A stretch of DNA of 38,324 bases from the NCBI RefSeq assembly GCF_012927325.1, contig NZ_JABBGI010000037.1:1-38324 (forward strand), read 5' to 3'. A model generated the notes under the pieces. That model was given only the letters and a program-made list of their open reading frames with translations, was not told the origin of the DNA and did no database searches. Source of the stretch: Chryseobacterium antibioticum (lineage in GTDB: Bacteria; Bacteroidota; Bacteroidia; Flavobacteriales; Weeksellaceae). The translations under genes were made by a program, and so were the position numbers. This document shows, in pieces, positions 23,679-31,704 of this stretch (position 1 is the stretch's first letter; every line of letters starts with the position of its first letter).

Positions 23679-25142
23679 ATGAAAATAAAAAGTTTACATG
23701 TTCCTGATTATTACCTTTTGCAAGATTTTAAAATAGGGTTTAATGATAGTATTGACCTTGCTGTAATCATTGGTGATAATGGTAGTGGTAAATCATCATT
23801 ATTAGAAGTTATCGCTTACATATTTGGTCACTTACATAAATACTTTGTTTTAGGTGATAAAACAGCAGAATTTATTGATGGTTATGAATTTGAATTTACT
23901 TCTCTTGTGGAAGGAATTGAATATTCTATTTATTTAAAAAGTGTATTTGTAAAACAAAAAACGAATACATTTAGACCTATTATAAGAATTAATAATAATG
24001 AAATGTCCATTATCCAAATTGAAAAAGAGTTTGGAGGATTTCAAAACTTTTTACCCTCTAGAATTGGAGTTTACTATGCTGGTGAAGCGCAATATTTAAG
24101 CAAATTAAGTGAGCATTTCGAAGAAAAGTATATAAAAGAACTAATAAAAGAGGGGAATTCATATTCATTAAGTCCTTTTAAATTGCCACAAGAACGTCCA
24201 TTCTATTACATAAAGGATAGTTATTTTGGTTTTATACTATTGTCTTTAATCGTTAATAAAGAAAAATCATCTAAAATAAATGAACTTTTAAATAATCTTC
24301 TAGGTACGATTGATTATAACCAGATTGAAGTAAAAATAAAGCTTAAGAAGCCTAATCGCCCTGTTTATAAGAAAGACGTCCTATGGGGAATAGATTCTAA
24401 ATTTGTTGAACAGTTTATAGAGAAGTTAAATAGTACGTCAATTAATGTTGAAGAGAATGACGACAAAACAACTTTAATTTACACATATAACGGTATTTTG
24501 GATATAAAAGATCTTTTTAAAGATTCTGAAAAAAGCGATTATGCCTTTATGGTTCTAGATACATTATTTTACAACGATCTATTGGAATCTGTAATTATAG
24601 AACTTAAAGATGATAATGGTAATATTATAAACTCTGAACGATTAAGTGAAGGTCAGCGTCAATTCCTTGTTACTTGTGGTTTAGCTGTATTATGGGAAGA
24701 TATTGATAATAAACTATTCTTATATGACGAACCTGATGTTTTCTTACATCCTAAATGGCAACGCGAATATATTCCCTTTATTAAACAATATTTTAATAAT
24801 TCTTTTGCAGTTTTTACAACACATAATCCAAGTATACTATCTGATGTTAATTCATCTCAAGTCTATTTGTTTAGACAAGGAAAGGTCATTGATAAAGGAT
24901 TAAATACATATGGTGAAAAATTTGATCGTATATTAATAGATTATTTTGGTTTAGATGATACACGAAGTAAAAATGTATCACAACTATTTTCATCTTTATA
25001 TAAATCAATCAAAGAAAAGAATTTTTCTAATGATGAATTTAAATCTGATTTTGAAAAATTGAGAAATATTGTTGGTGCTGATGATGTTGACTTTTTATTA
25101 TTAAATTTAGAATTGAACAGGGCCAATGAAAAAAATAAATAA
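23679..25142 (+). CDS. AAA/ABC-type ATPase, PtuA-like (Septu)
   Basis: A 487-residue SMC/ABC-type ATPase: Walker A GDNGSGKSS at 32-40, signature-like LSEGQRQ at 322-328, Walker B LFLYDEPD at 346-353 with the catalytic glutamate, and H-loop TTHNP at 380-384. It overlaps the next gene, an HNH protein, by 17 bases. An ATPase of this type paired with a TIGR02646-type HNH protein is the signature of the Septu system (PtuA-PtuB), and related pairs occur as retron effectors. Here the pair lies inside an operon with a type I methyltransferase and specificity subunit, which is unusual. It may sense DNA ends or phage products and control the nucleases. Confidence 0.85.
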   Translation: MKIKSLHVPDYYLLQDFKIGFNDSIDLAVIIGDNGSGKSSLLEVIAYIFGHLHKYFVLGDKTAEFIDGYEFEFTSLVEGIEYSIYLKSVFVKQKTNTFRPIIRINNNEMSIIQIEKEFGGFQNFLPSRIGVYYAGEAQYLSKLSEHFEEKYIKELIKEGNSYSLSPFKLPQERPFYYIKDSYFGFILLSLIVNKEKSSKINELLNNLLGTIDYNQIEVKIKLKKPNRPVYKKDVLWGIDSKFVEQFIEKLNSTSINVEENDDKTTLIYTYNGILDIKDLFKDSEKSDYAFMVLDTLFYNDLLESVIIELKDDNGNIINSERLSEGQRQFLVTCGLAVLWEDIDNKLFLYDEPDVFLHPKWQREYIPFIKQYFNNSFAVFTTHNPSILSDVNSSQVYLFRQGKVIDKGLNTYGEKFDRILIDYFGLDDTRSKNVSQLFSSLYKSIKEKNFSNDEFKSDFEKLRNIVGADDVDFLLLNLELNRANEKNK

Positions 25143-25740
25143 ACAACAACCTTCTCAAGAATTCACGGATTTTGTAAAAAGTAAAAGACCTACAGATTGG
25201 AAAGATTGTGACGGAGAAGTAAAAAGACAAGCTAAAGAATATATTCTTTTAGAGGAACAAGATTTATTATGTGGTTATACTGAAATATATATTGATAATG
25301 AAGATTGTCATATAGATCATTATGTAAAAAGATCATTGGACAATAGGCTGTGCTTTGATTGGAAGAATTTAATTGTTGCAGTAAATGATGAGGATTTTGG
25401 AGCTAAATATAAAGATAATGGTGGAAATAATATAAAATCATTAGCTGAATATAATGATATACTTAATCCAGTTAATGATGATGGAAATGATTATTTTCAG
25501 TATTCTTTAAATGGAGAAATTAATCCAATTGAAACTCTAAATTCTAAGGGTATTGATAAATCAGATAATACTATAAAGGTTTTTAATCTAAATCACAATT
25601 CTTTAAAAACAAGAAGAGCGGATTTAAGCAAAATTATTATTGGATTAAGAAATGGTGGATTAAAAGATGATGAAATTCTAGGTTGTTTGGAAAAGTCTGG
25701 CTTCTATTCATTCACAAACTATATTTTAGAAAATTACTAA
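25126..25740 (+). CDS. HNH nuclease-like protein, PtuB-like (Septu)
   Basis: A 204-residue protein. The HNH core lies at residues 48-84: CGYTEIYI, then HIDHY (H62, H65), then FDWKNLIVA with N81. This order is that of PtuB/TIGR02646 proteins, whose usual form starts C-x-Y-C-E. Here the second cysteine is replaced by threonine (CGYTE), so the zinc site may be altered or lost. It overlaps the ATPase gene by 17 bases and ends directly before the ATG of the next nuclease gene. DNA cleavage is likely but should not be assumed, given the changed cysteine. Confidence 0.78.
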   Translation: MKKINKQQPSQEFTDFVKSKRPTDWKDCDGEVKRQAKEYILLEEQDLLCGYTEIYIDNEDCHIDHYVKRSLDNRLCFDWKNLIVAVNDEDFGAKYKDNGGNNIKSLAEYNDILNPVNDDGNDYFQYSLNGEINPIETLNSKGIDKSDNTIKVFNLNHNSLKTRRADLSKIIIGLRNGGLKDDEILGCLEKSGFYSFTNYILENY

Positions 25741-27087
25741 ATGATACCAATAGATAAAAAACTACAAATTCAAACCATTTGGGATAATTATATCGAAGTA
25801 AATAAAACTGTTTTAGATACCAAAGGCAAAGAACTAATTAAAATTGATGATTCAAGACGTTCAGCAATTATAGAACTTCAAAAGTTTATTAATAATTTCC
25901 AAGAAGATTCAATTAATATATATGAGTTTAAAACCAATATTGATAGCTTTAACAAACGAAATAACCTTTGGGGATTTACAGCTACAAAAGGACAAATGTT
26001 TTTTAATCAGTTGGTGAAAAATAGTGAAGTTAACATTGGTCAATTAACGGATCTATTAAAAAATTGTATTAATCAGCCTATTAATTTAGAGGATACCTTA
26101 TCAAAAATCACTAAACTGGAAAAGTATTGTACAGAAATATACAGTAAAGCTAAAGATAAGCGTAAAGTCCCAAATCCGGGTTCTGTATCCTATTTCTTAT
26201 CTTACTTTTGGCAAATTCAAAATGCTGAAAAATGGCCCATTTTATATACGTCATTAATCAATGCGTATACAGAATTAGAGATTTGGGAAGAAACAAACTC
26301 ACAAGTAAAAGCGTATCAATATTTCTTTAATTTAAATGAAGAGATCAAAAATATACTTTCAGATTACACAGGCGTAAAAAAAACAAATTGGGATGCTGAA
26401 CATGCGTTTTGGAACTTTAAAGGAAATCCAAATAAACCCAATGAAAGTGTCCCTAAAAAAGAAACAAAACCTGTTATAGAAATTGAAGTAGAGAAAGAAA
26501 AGACAATTACTGTGAATGCATCTTTTGAGTTATTGGATTATTTAATTCCTAAAGTAGCCAAACTTATAGAATTAGGACAAGATACAGAGAAATCATCTTC
26601 ATTGAAGGGAAGTGCTTACGAAAAATTAGTTGCTGAAATTTTTAAGCAATTAGATTTTGAAGTAGAAATTTTAGGTCAAGGAAGCGGCAGAAATCCAGAT
26701 GCAATTTTAAGGCATCGTGAAGAAAATACAGCATTTATTGTTGATGCAAAAGCATATTCGAATGGTTATAGCCTAGGAATTGATGATAGAGCAATCAAAG
26801 AATACATCAATCATTATTGTCCTAGATTGCAGAAAGAGGGGTATAAAAAAATTGGTTTTATCATTGTAAGCAATTCTTTTAAATCAAACTTTGATAGCTT
26901 CATGAATGAAATAACTTGGAATACAGATATAAAAAGATTCATTTTGCTTACATCTGAAGCCTTGCTGTATCTTTTAGCCTATAAAACAAAAGATCGTATT
27001 CAGTCTTCAACTATTATTGAAACTTTAGTTAGTTTAGGTAATCCTATTGAATCTAAAAATATTATTCAAGAGTTTGATGATGTTTAA
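25741..27087 (+). CDS. FokI-type PD-(D/E)XK restriction endonuclease
   Basis: A 448-residue protein. The C-terminal domain (about 285-435) closely follows the FokI cleavage domain pattern: YEKLVAEIFKQL, PD at 319-320, VDAKAYS at 334-340 with D335 and K337, then GYSLGIDDRAIKEYI. The N-terminal 240 residues are helical and not recognised; they include a segment KVPNPGSVSYFLSYFWQIQNAEKWPILY that might bind DNA or a partner. Placed last in the operon after the PtuB-like gene with no gap, it is probably the main cleavage subunit of the system, replacing the missing HsdR. Confidence 0.85.
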   Translation: MIPIDKKLQIQTIWDNYIEVNKTVLDTKGKELIKIDDSRRSAIIELQKFINNFQEDSINIYEFKTNIDSFNKRNNLWGFTATKGQMFFNQLVKNSEVNIGQLTDLLKNCINQPINLEDTLSKITKLEKYCTEIYSKAKDKRKVPNPGSVSYFLSYFWQIQNAEKWPILYTSLINAYTELEIWEETNSQVKAYQYFFNLNEEIKNILSDYTGVKKTNWDAEHAFWNFKGNPNKPNESVPKKETKPVIEIEVEKEKTITVNASFELLDYLIPKVAKLIELGQDTEKSSSLKGSAYEKLVAEIFKQLDFEVEILGQGSGRNPDAILRHREENTAFIVDAKAYSNGYSLGIDDRAIKEYINHYCPRLQKEGYKKIGFIIVSNSFKSNFDSFMNEITWNTDIKRFILLTSEALLYLLAYKTKDRIQSSTIIETLVSLGNPIESKNIIQEFDDV

Positions 27088-27146
27088 AGTGAATAAAATT
27101 GAGGTAGTAAAATTATTTTAGCCACCTTTTTGACCATCCTAAAAAA

Positions 27147-27187
27147 TAAAAACCTCTAATAATCAAATGATTTAAAAGGTTTTTAAT
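27147..27187 (+). terminator. Terminator of the defence operon
   Basis: AAAACCT and AGGTTTT flank an inner AATC/GATT stem and are followed by a T run. It closes the operon about 60 bases after the last stop codon. Confidence 0.6.
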
Positions 27188-27206
27188 ACCCAGGACCGGG
27201 GTAGTT

Positions 27207-27230
27207 TATTTATCCATTATCCATTATCCA
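27207..27230. repeat. TTATCCA triplicate
   Basis: Three tandem copies of the seven-base unit TTATCCA lie between the defence operon and the FKBP gene. No function is evident. Confidence 0.4.
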
Positions 27231-27312
27231 TTGCCCCTTAAACTCGTACCCTACCACCCACCACCATAACTCCCATCCTCCGACTTCCCTCTTCCATTCT
27301 CTACAAAACCCC

Positions 27313-27320
27313 TATCTTTG
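27313..27320 (+). promoter_or_regulatory. -7 element of the FKBP gene
   Basis: TATCTTTG matches TAnnTTTG exactly, 15 bases before the ATG at 27336. Confidence 0.6.
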
Positions 27321-27335
27321 TAAAAAATATCAACA

Positions 27336-27770
27336 ATGGGAGTAGCAGATATGTTATTTAAAAAGAAAAAAGAACTGGCAGAAAAGAACCTTAACGACGG
27401 TAAGGAATATATGATGGAATATGGTAAAAGAGAAAGTGTTGTACAATTGCCAAGCGGTTTACAGTACGAAATCATTACCGAAGGCGATGGCGCAAAACCA
27501 GGTCCTAAATCCACAGTAAAATGCCATTACCACGGAACGACAATCACCGGAAAAGTATTCGACAGCTCTGTAAAAAGAGGAACTCCTGCATCTTTCCCTT
27601 TAAACAAGGTAATCAAAGGATGGACAGAAGCCCTTCAGTTAATGCCTGTTGGAAGTAAATGGAGACTCATCCTTCCTCCGCATTTAGCATACGGAGATCA
27701 GCAGATCAGCAAAGAAATCGGACCTAATTCTACGCTTGTTTTTGAAGTGGAATTATTGGATATCAAATAA
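27336..27770 (+). CDS. FKBP-type peptidyl-prolyl cis-trans isomerase
   Basis: A 144-residue FKBP. After a lysine-rich N-terminus (KKKKELAEKNLNDGKEYMMEYGKR, in FkpA/Mip style but without a signal peptide) the FKBP domain runs from about 40 to 144. Active-site stretches are CHYHGTTITGKVFDSSVKRGTP, FPLNKVIKGWTEALQLMPVG and AYGDQQI, with conserved Tyr, Asp, Phe, Val, Ile and Trp. Probably cytoplasmic; accelerates proline isomerisation and may act as chaperone. Monocistronic, with its own promoter and terminator. Confidence 0.93.
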   Translation: MGVADMLFKKKKELAEKNLNDGKEYMMEYGKRESVVQLPSGLQYEIITEGDGAKPGPKSTVKCHYHGTTITGKVFDSSVKRGTPASFPLNKVIKGWTEALQLMPVGSKWRLILPPHLAYGDQQISKEIGPNSTLVFEVELLDIK

Positions 27771-27793
27771 TCCTGCTTAAAAATAGCTTAAAA

Positions 27794-27823
27794 AATTTAC
27801 CCGGATTCGGGTAAATTTTTTTA
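27794..27823 (+). terminator. Intrinsic terminator after the FKBP gene
   Basis: AAATTTACCCG and CGGGTAAATTT pair around a 3-4 base loop and are followed by a T run. Confidence 0.85.
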
Positions 27824-28035
27824 TTTGTATTATATTCGTGTGGGTCAATTTCAAAGAACAAATATTGTTAAAGTTTTTTTTAATGGATGTGGGAGCCAAA
27901 AAACATTATACAAAATATGCAGATTTAAATTTTATCGGAGATAAAATCCTTGCGCCTTAAAAGAGTAAACCATTAAATCTCTTGCGCCTTTGCGATTACC
28001 CAACAGTATTACCCAAAGCAAAAAATATAAACTGA

Positions 28036-28986
28036 ATGAAAAAACTCTTTTACCTTTTAGCTATATTTAGCTTGTTGACTTCCTGTGTTTCCAAAAAGAA
28101 CCAGGTCATCAGGCAGAATATCCTTACTTTAAAAGACAGCTACTGTAAGGCGCCTTTTAAGTATAACTACAGCAACAGAGTTCCATCATATAATTCTGAT
28201 TCTATTTTAGCAGCCAATAAAGAGCTGAAGGAACTATTTTCTGATCAGAGTATTCTTATTCTGAATGCTTTGGATAATCTCGATGAAGTTCATAAGATCA
28301 TTGACCTGAAAAAAGATTCTTCCATAACCGCTCAGGTTAAAGTCTTACAGCTTAAAAGTAAAATCAACAGTAAAATCACCATTGCGCTTACAGAACTGGA
28401 TGCAGTGGCTGCAGAATTCGATTGTGAAGGCGAAAGGGTAGCACAGATCGGGAATTATGTGGATAACCTTAATGATTCCAGAAATAATAAAATGATCCTC
28501 TATTCTATTGTGACAGGAGCAGCCGCTTCTATCGCAGGTGGGATTGTTTCAGATGGGGGATGGAGTAATGCGATTGATATTGGTGGGGGTGTTGTAGGAG
28601 CCGGTTTTGGTCTTGCCACTCTTAATCCGAAAGGAAAAAAGGTAGAATTTATCCACCACAGAAATCTTCTGAGAGATATCTGGAAAGAAAAGCTGGAGTC
28701 CCCGAATTTTCCGCCATTCATTTGGTATATGTATACGGAGAAGACATTTTCCAATAAAGAAACTCATTCTATTATTGGCAATATGAAGGAAAGGTGGCTT
28801 CATTATCAGTTTGATGACAGTAAGATAGAAGCCGACCAGTCTGTCATCTTTAGTGATGGAGGGTTTTACAGAGCAGATGATCTTCATAACCGCGCAGCAA
28901 TGCTTAATCAAATGCAGTCGGCAACACGAACAATTAACCAAAATATCAATTATCTGCTGCTGGATCTGGATAAATTAATCCTTTAA
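28036..28986 (+). CDS. Hypothetical lipoprotein with glycine-rich segment
   Basis: A 316-residue protein with a lipoprotein signal peptide: MKK, a hydrophobic core, and lipobox LTSC with the cysteine at residue 17. The centre (about 154-195) is a glycine- and alanine-rich hydrophobic stretch (YSIVTGAAASIAGGIVSDGG, then DIGGGVVGAGFG), similar to glycine-zipper segments that insert in or associate with membranes. The surrounding parts are helical. No family recognised. Likely anchored in the outer membrane facing the periplasm. It stands alone upstream of the Rrf2 gene. Confidence 0.75.
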   Translation: MKKLFYLLAIFSLLTSCVSKKNQVIRQNILTLKDSYCKAPFKYNYSNRVPSYNSDSILAANKELKELFSDQSILILNALDNLDEVHKIIDLKKDSSITAQVKVLQLKSKINSKITIALTELDAVAAEFDCEGERVAQIGNYVDNLNDSRNNKMILYSIVTGAAASIAGGIVSDGGWSNAIDIGGGVVGAGFGLATLNPKGKKVEFIHHRNLLRDIWKEKLESPNFPPFIWYMYTEKTFSNKETHSIIGNMKERWLHYQFDDSKIEADQSVIFSDGGFYRADDLHNRAAMLNQMQSATRTINQNINYLLLDLDKLIL

Positions 28987-28998
28987 GAAAAATTTAAC

Positions 28999-29017
28999 TG
29001 TAATAAAATTTGTTACA
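28999..29017. promoter_or_regulatory. Rrf2 operator 1
   Basis: TGTAATAAAATTTGTTACA carries TGTAA/TTACA arms and overlaps the -33 region of the Rrf2 gene; the -7 element TATCTTTG is at 29032-29039. The reverse complement differs at one position from the site at 29482-29500. This supports autoregulation. Confidence 0.7.
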
Positions 29018-29052
29018 TTTAAAAATTTGTCTATCTTTGCCCTGTAATTACA

Positions 29053-29463
29053 ATGAACAATACAAGATTTGCTACGGCAATACATATCATGACCTTATTG
29101 GCAAAAAGTCCTCAGGAGTGGCTCACTTCTGAATGGATGGCGGGCAGCATCAACGTAAATCCGGTGATTGTCCGTAAGGAGATCAGCGTACTGAGAGAAG
29201 CAGGTCTTATTGCCAGCAGACAGGGGAAGGATGGTGGAAGCCAGCTTGCTAAGAGTGTAGATCAGATTAGTATTTCAGAGATCTACAGAGCGGTAAAGAA
29301 TACCGAAGTTTTAGGGAAAAAAAATCAGAATCCTAATCCGGCATGTAGTGTAGGTAAAGAAATCAATAATCATTTAAATACATTATTTGAAGAAACAGAT
29401 CAATTGGTTACTCAGTTTTTAGGAGATAAATCCCTGAAGGAATTTTCGGAGCAGTTCGAATAA
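29053..29463 (+). CDS. Rrf2-family transcriptional regulator
   Basis: A 136-residue Rrf2/YwnA-type winged-helix regulator: winged helix at 1-75 (LTSEWMAGSINVNPVIVRKEISVLREAGLI) with the wing QGKDGGSQLAK, then a dimerisation helix at 110-130. A single cysteine occurs in NPACSVGKEI (about residue 99), at the position where redox-sensing members carry theirs. Two nearly identical 19-bp palindromes flank the gene, one in its own promoter and one in front of the next gene, so it probably represses both itself and the NAD(P)-binding reductase downstream. Confidence 0.88.
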   Translation: MNNTRFATAIHIMTLLAKSPQEWLTSEWMAGSINVNPVIVRKEISVLREAGLIASRQGKDGGSQLAKSVDQISISEIYRAVKNTEVLGKKNQNPNPACSVGKEINNHLNTLFEETDQLVTQFLGDKSLKEFSEQFE

Positions 29464-29481
29464 AATTTTTTTAACCATAAA

Positions 29482-29500
29482 TGTAACAAGTTTTATTACA
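29482..29500. promoter_or_regulatory. Rrf2 operator 2
   Basis: TGTAACAAGTTTTATTACA lies 24 bases before the start codon of the reductase. It is the same site as 28999-29017 in the opposite orientation with one difference. Confidence 0.7.
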
Positions 29501-29523
29501 ATTTAATTTTAAAATAAAATATT

Positions 29524-30177
29524 ATGAAAAAAGTATCAGTAATCGGTGCAACCGGTTTTGTAGGAAAAAAAGTAGTCAATGAATTAGCAGAAAGAGGATA
29601 TGCTGTAGAAGCTTTGGTAAGAGATGCTTCTAAGGTAGAATCACAAGAAAATGTAACAGCAAAAAGTGTTGACGTAAATAACACAGAAGAACTTGCAGAA
29701 GCTTTGAAGGGGAGTGATGCAGTAATCAGTGCATTCAACGCAGGCTGGACAAATCCAAATCTTTACAATGATTTCCTGAACGGTTCCATTAATATTGAAA
29801 AAGCAGTAGAAAAGTCAGGCGTAAAAAGATTAATCGTAGTAGGAGGGGCAGGAAGCCTTTATACTCCGGACAACGTACAGATTGTAGATACTCCGGATTT
29901 CCCTGAAGCTTACAAACCAGGTGCAACCGCAGCAAGAGATTATTTAAATAAGATCAAAGAAAACAGTACGCTGGACTGGACATTCTTCAGCCCTGCTATT
30001 GAAATGAACCAGGCGAATGTAGGAGAAAGAACAGGTAAATACAGAACCTCTTTGGAAACTCCGGTTGTTGATGAGAACGGAAGAAGCCGTCTTTCTGTAG
30101 AAGATGTAGCAGCCGTGTTAGTAGACGAACTGGAACAGAACAACCATATCCGTGAGCGTTTTACAGCAGCATACTAA
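29524..30177 (+). CDS. NAD(P)H-binding SDR-like oxidoreductase
   Basis: A 217-residue atypical short-chain dehydrogenase of the NmrA/NAD(P)H-binding type. The nucleotide loop is GATGFVGKKV at residues 8-17, followed by VRDASK where the adenosine ribose is bound. The classical YxxxK dyad is not evident. It is probably induced by oxidative or electrophilic stress when the Rrf2 repressor is released. The next gene, an MBL-fold protein, follows 18 bases later and is likely co-transcribed. Confidence 0.88.
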   Translation: MKKVSVIGATGFVGKKVVNELAERGYAVEALVRDASKVESQENVTAKSVDVNNTEELAEALKGSDAVISAFNAGWTNPNLYNDFLNGSINIEKAVEKSGVKRLIVVGGAGSLYTPDNVQIVDTPDFPEAYKPGATAARDYLNKIKENSTLDWTFFSPAIEMNQANVGERTGKYRTSLETPVVDENGRSRLSVEDVAAVLVDELEQNNHIRERFTAAY

Positions 30178-30195
30178 TTCATAAAAAAATAGACA

Positions 30196-31371
30196 ATGTT
30201 AAAAAAGAAATTATTATCACTATTGACACTGCTTGGGTTTGTAAGTATAATGCTGGCAGGAAATTTAAAGATTAAAGTTTACAATCCTGGCCCTAAAGCT
30301 ATTTTTCCTATTACGTCCACCATTATTTATGGCGATAAAGACGCGGTGCTTATCGATGCCCAATTTCAAAAGCAGTATGCAGAACAATTGGTAAAAGAGA
30401 TTAAGGCAACGGGAAAAAATCTGAAAACAGTTTTTATTTCCCACAGCGACCCTGACTTTTATTTTGGTTTAGATGTCATTAAAAAAGCATTTCCCAATGC
30501 AAAGATTATTTCAACAGCTCAGACTGCTTACCTGATATCCGCTTCAAAAGATGATAAAATGGCGGTATGGAAACCACAGCTGAAAGAAGATGCTCCTTCA
30601 GAGATCATTATTCCGGAAGCTGCAAATGCAATTCCTGATTTAGAAGGAAACAAGATTGAGATAAAACAAAATGCTGAAGATCCTGCTCACAGTTTTGTAT
30701 GGATTCCATCTTTAAAAACAGTGGCCGGCGGTATTTCTGTTTCTGTAGATTCCCATATCTGGATGGCAGATACTCAGAATATGAAGGCGATTGATCAGTG
30801 GATCGGACAGATTAATGCGATGAAAGCATTACAACCTCAACAGGTCGTTCCTTCTCATTTCGCAAAATTGCCCCTATCTCCTCAATCTCTTGATTTCGTT
30901 AAAAACTATCTTGAAAACTATAAAAAAGCAGTAACTGAAAACAAAACATCTTCCGGTGTTGTAGATTTTATGGTTAAAAAATATCCTGATCTTCATGGAA
31001 AAGATGAACTGGAAATGGGAGCGAAAGTTTTCTTTGGAGAAATCGACTGGGATCTGAGATCACCTTATCCGGCCATAGGAAACAAAGTAGAAGCCGATTT
31101 CGGAACGTTTAAATTCCTCCTGAATTTCAAGGACAATAAAGAAATGTCTTTCACAGGAATTTCCGGAAACGTAAAAGGAAATACAGATACCGTACAGTAC
31201 ACCGCTGTAGAAGTGGCAAAGAATGTCTTTATGGTATACTGGCATGAACCAAAACTAGGTTCCAACATCACTCATGTTCAGGATTATAACAAAAATATAA
31301 TTTATACTAATATTGCAGAACCTAACGGGTCATTCACTCACCTGAAAGGAACTCTTAAAATTCTGAAATAA
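30196..31371 (+). CDS. Secreted MBL-fold protein fused to a MoaF-like domain
   Basis: A 391-residue protein with an N-terminal signal peptide (about 1-21, ending MLAG). Residues 25-250 have the metallo-beta-lactamase fold, but the metal motif that is usually T/S-H-x-H-x-D-H reads SHSDPDF, so the second and last histidines are replaced. Later ligand positions (AHSFVW, WMADTQ, PSHF) remain. Residues 295-391 resemble the MoaF calycin-like domain (VQYTAVEVAKNVFMVYWHE, NIIYTNIAEPNGSFTHLKG). A quinol, lactone or redox substrate is possible, but the changed motif makes activity uncertain. Confidence 0.78.
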   Translation: MLKKKLLSLLTLLGFVSIMLAGNLKIKVYNPGPKAIFPITSTIIYGDKDAVLIDAQFQKQYAEQLVKEIKATGKNLKTVFISHSDPDFYFGLDVIKKAFPNAKIISTAQTAYLISASKDDKMAVWKPQLKEDAPSEIIIPEAANAIPDLEGNKIEIKQNAEDPAHSFVWIPSLKTVAGGISVSVDSHIWMADTQNMKAIDQWIGQINAMKALQPQQVVPSHFAKLPLSPQSLDFVKNYLENYKKAVTENKTSSGVVDFMVKKYPDLHGKDELEMGAKVFFGEIDWDLRSPYPAIGNKVEADFGTFKFLLNFKDNKEMSFTGISGNVKGNTDTVQYTAVEVAKNVFMVYWHEPKLGSNITHVQDYNKNIIYTNIAEPNGSFTHLKGTLKILK

Positions 31372-31382
31372 TAGACTTAATA

Positions 31383-31412
31383 AAAAACTGCCGTCACATG
31401 ATGGCAGTTTTT
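31383..31412 (+). terminator. Intrinsic terminator after the MBL gene
   Basis: AAAAACTGCC and GGCAGTTTTT form a 10-bp stem with a T-rich end, just after the MBL stop codon. Confidence 0.85.
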
Positions 31413-31670
31413 GGGTGAATCAATCTTCCACAGATCATTAAGGGTACACAAATTTTTAAACTGAACCATTAAGAGTATTGAAGGGATTAAGCTTTGTTAA
31501 GAAAATCAGATAGACTTTTAAGCAGCTTATCTTAAAGCGAAGCTCATCTTAATCTTCTTAAAAACTTAATAGGATCTTGATGGTTTAAAATTCAAATTAA
31601 GAGTTTCTTTATAAAATCTTCCACAGATTTTTTCAGATGACAAAGAATATCTTTTGAACCGTGTTGAATA
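31413..31670. other. AT-rich intergenic spacer
   Basis: No gene is visible between the terminators of two converging genes. ATCTTCCACAGAT-like phrases occur twice (near 31424 and 31617), typical of degraded intergenic repeats in this genus. Confidence 0.4.
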
Positions 31671-31704
31671 AAAAATGGCCGTCAAACAGACAGCCATTTT
31701 TTTA
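31670..31704. terminator. Terminator of the M23 peptidase gene
   Basis: AAAAAATGGC-c-GTC and GAC-a-GCCATTTTTT pair around a short loop. It lies at the 3' end of the minus-strand peptidase gene and can work on both strands. Confidence 0.8.

Noticed and set aside
19788..27087. Prophage
   Set aside because: No structural, packaging or integrase genes; the content is purely restriction and defence.
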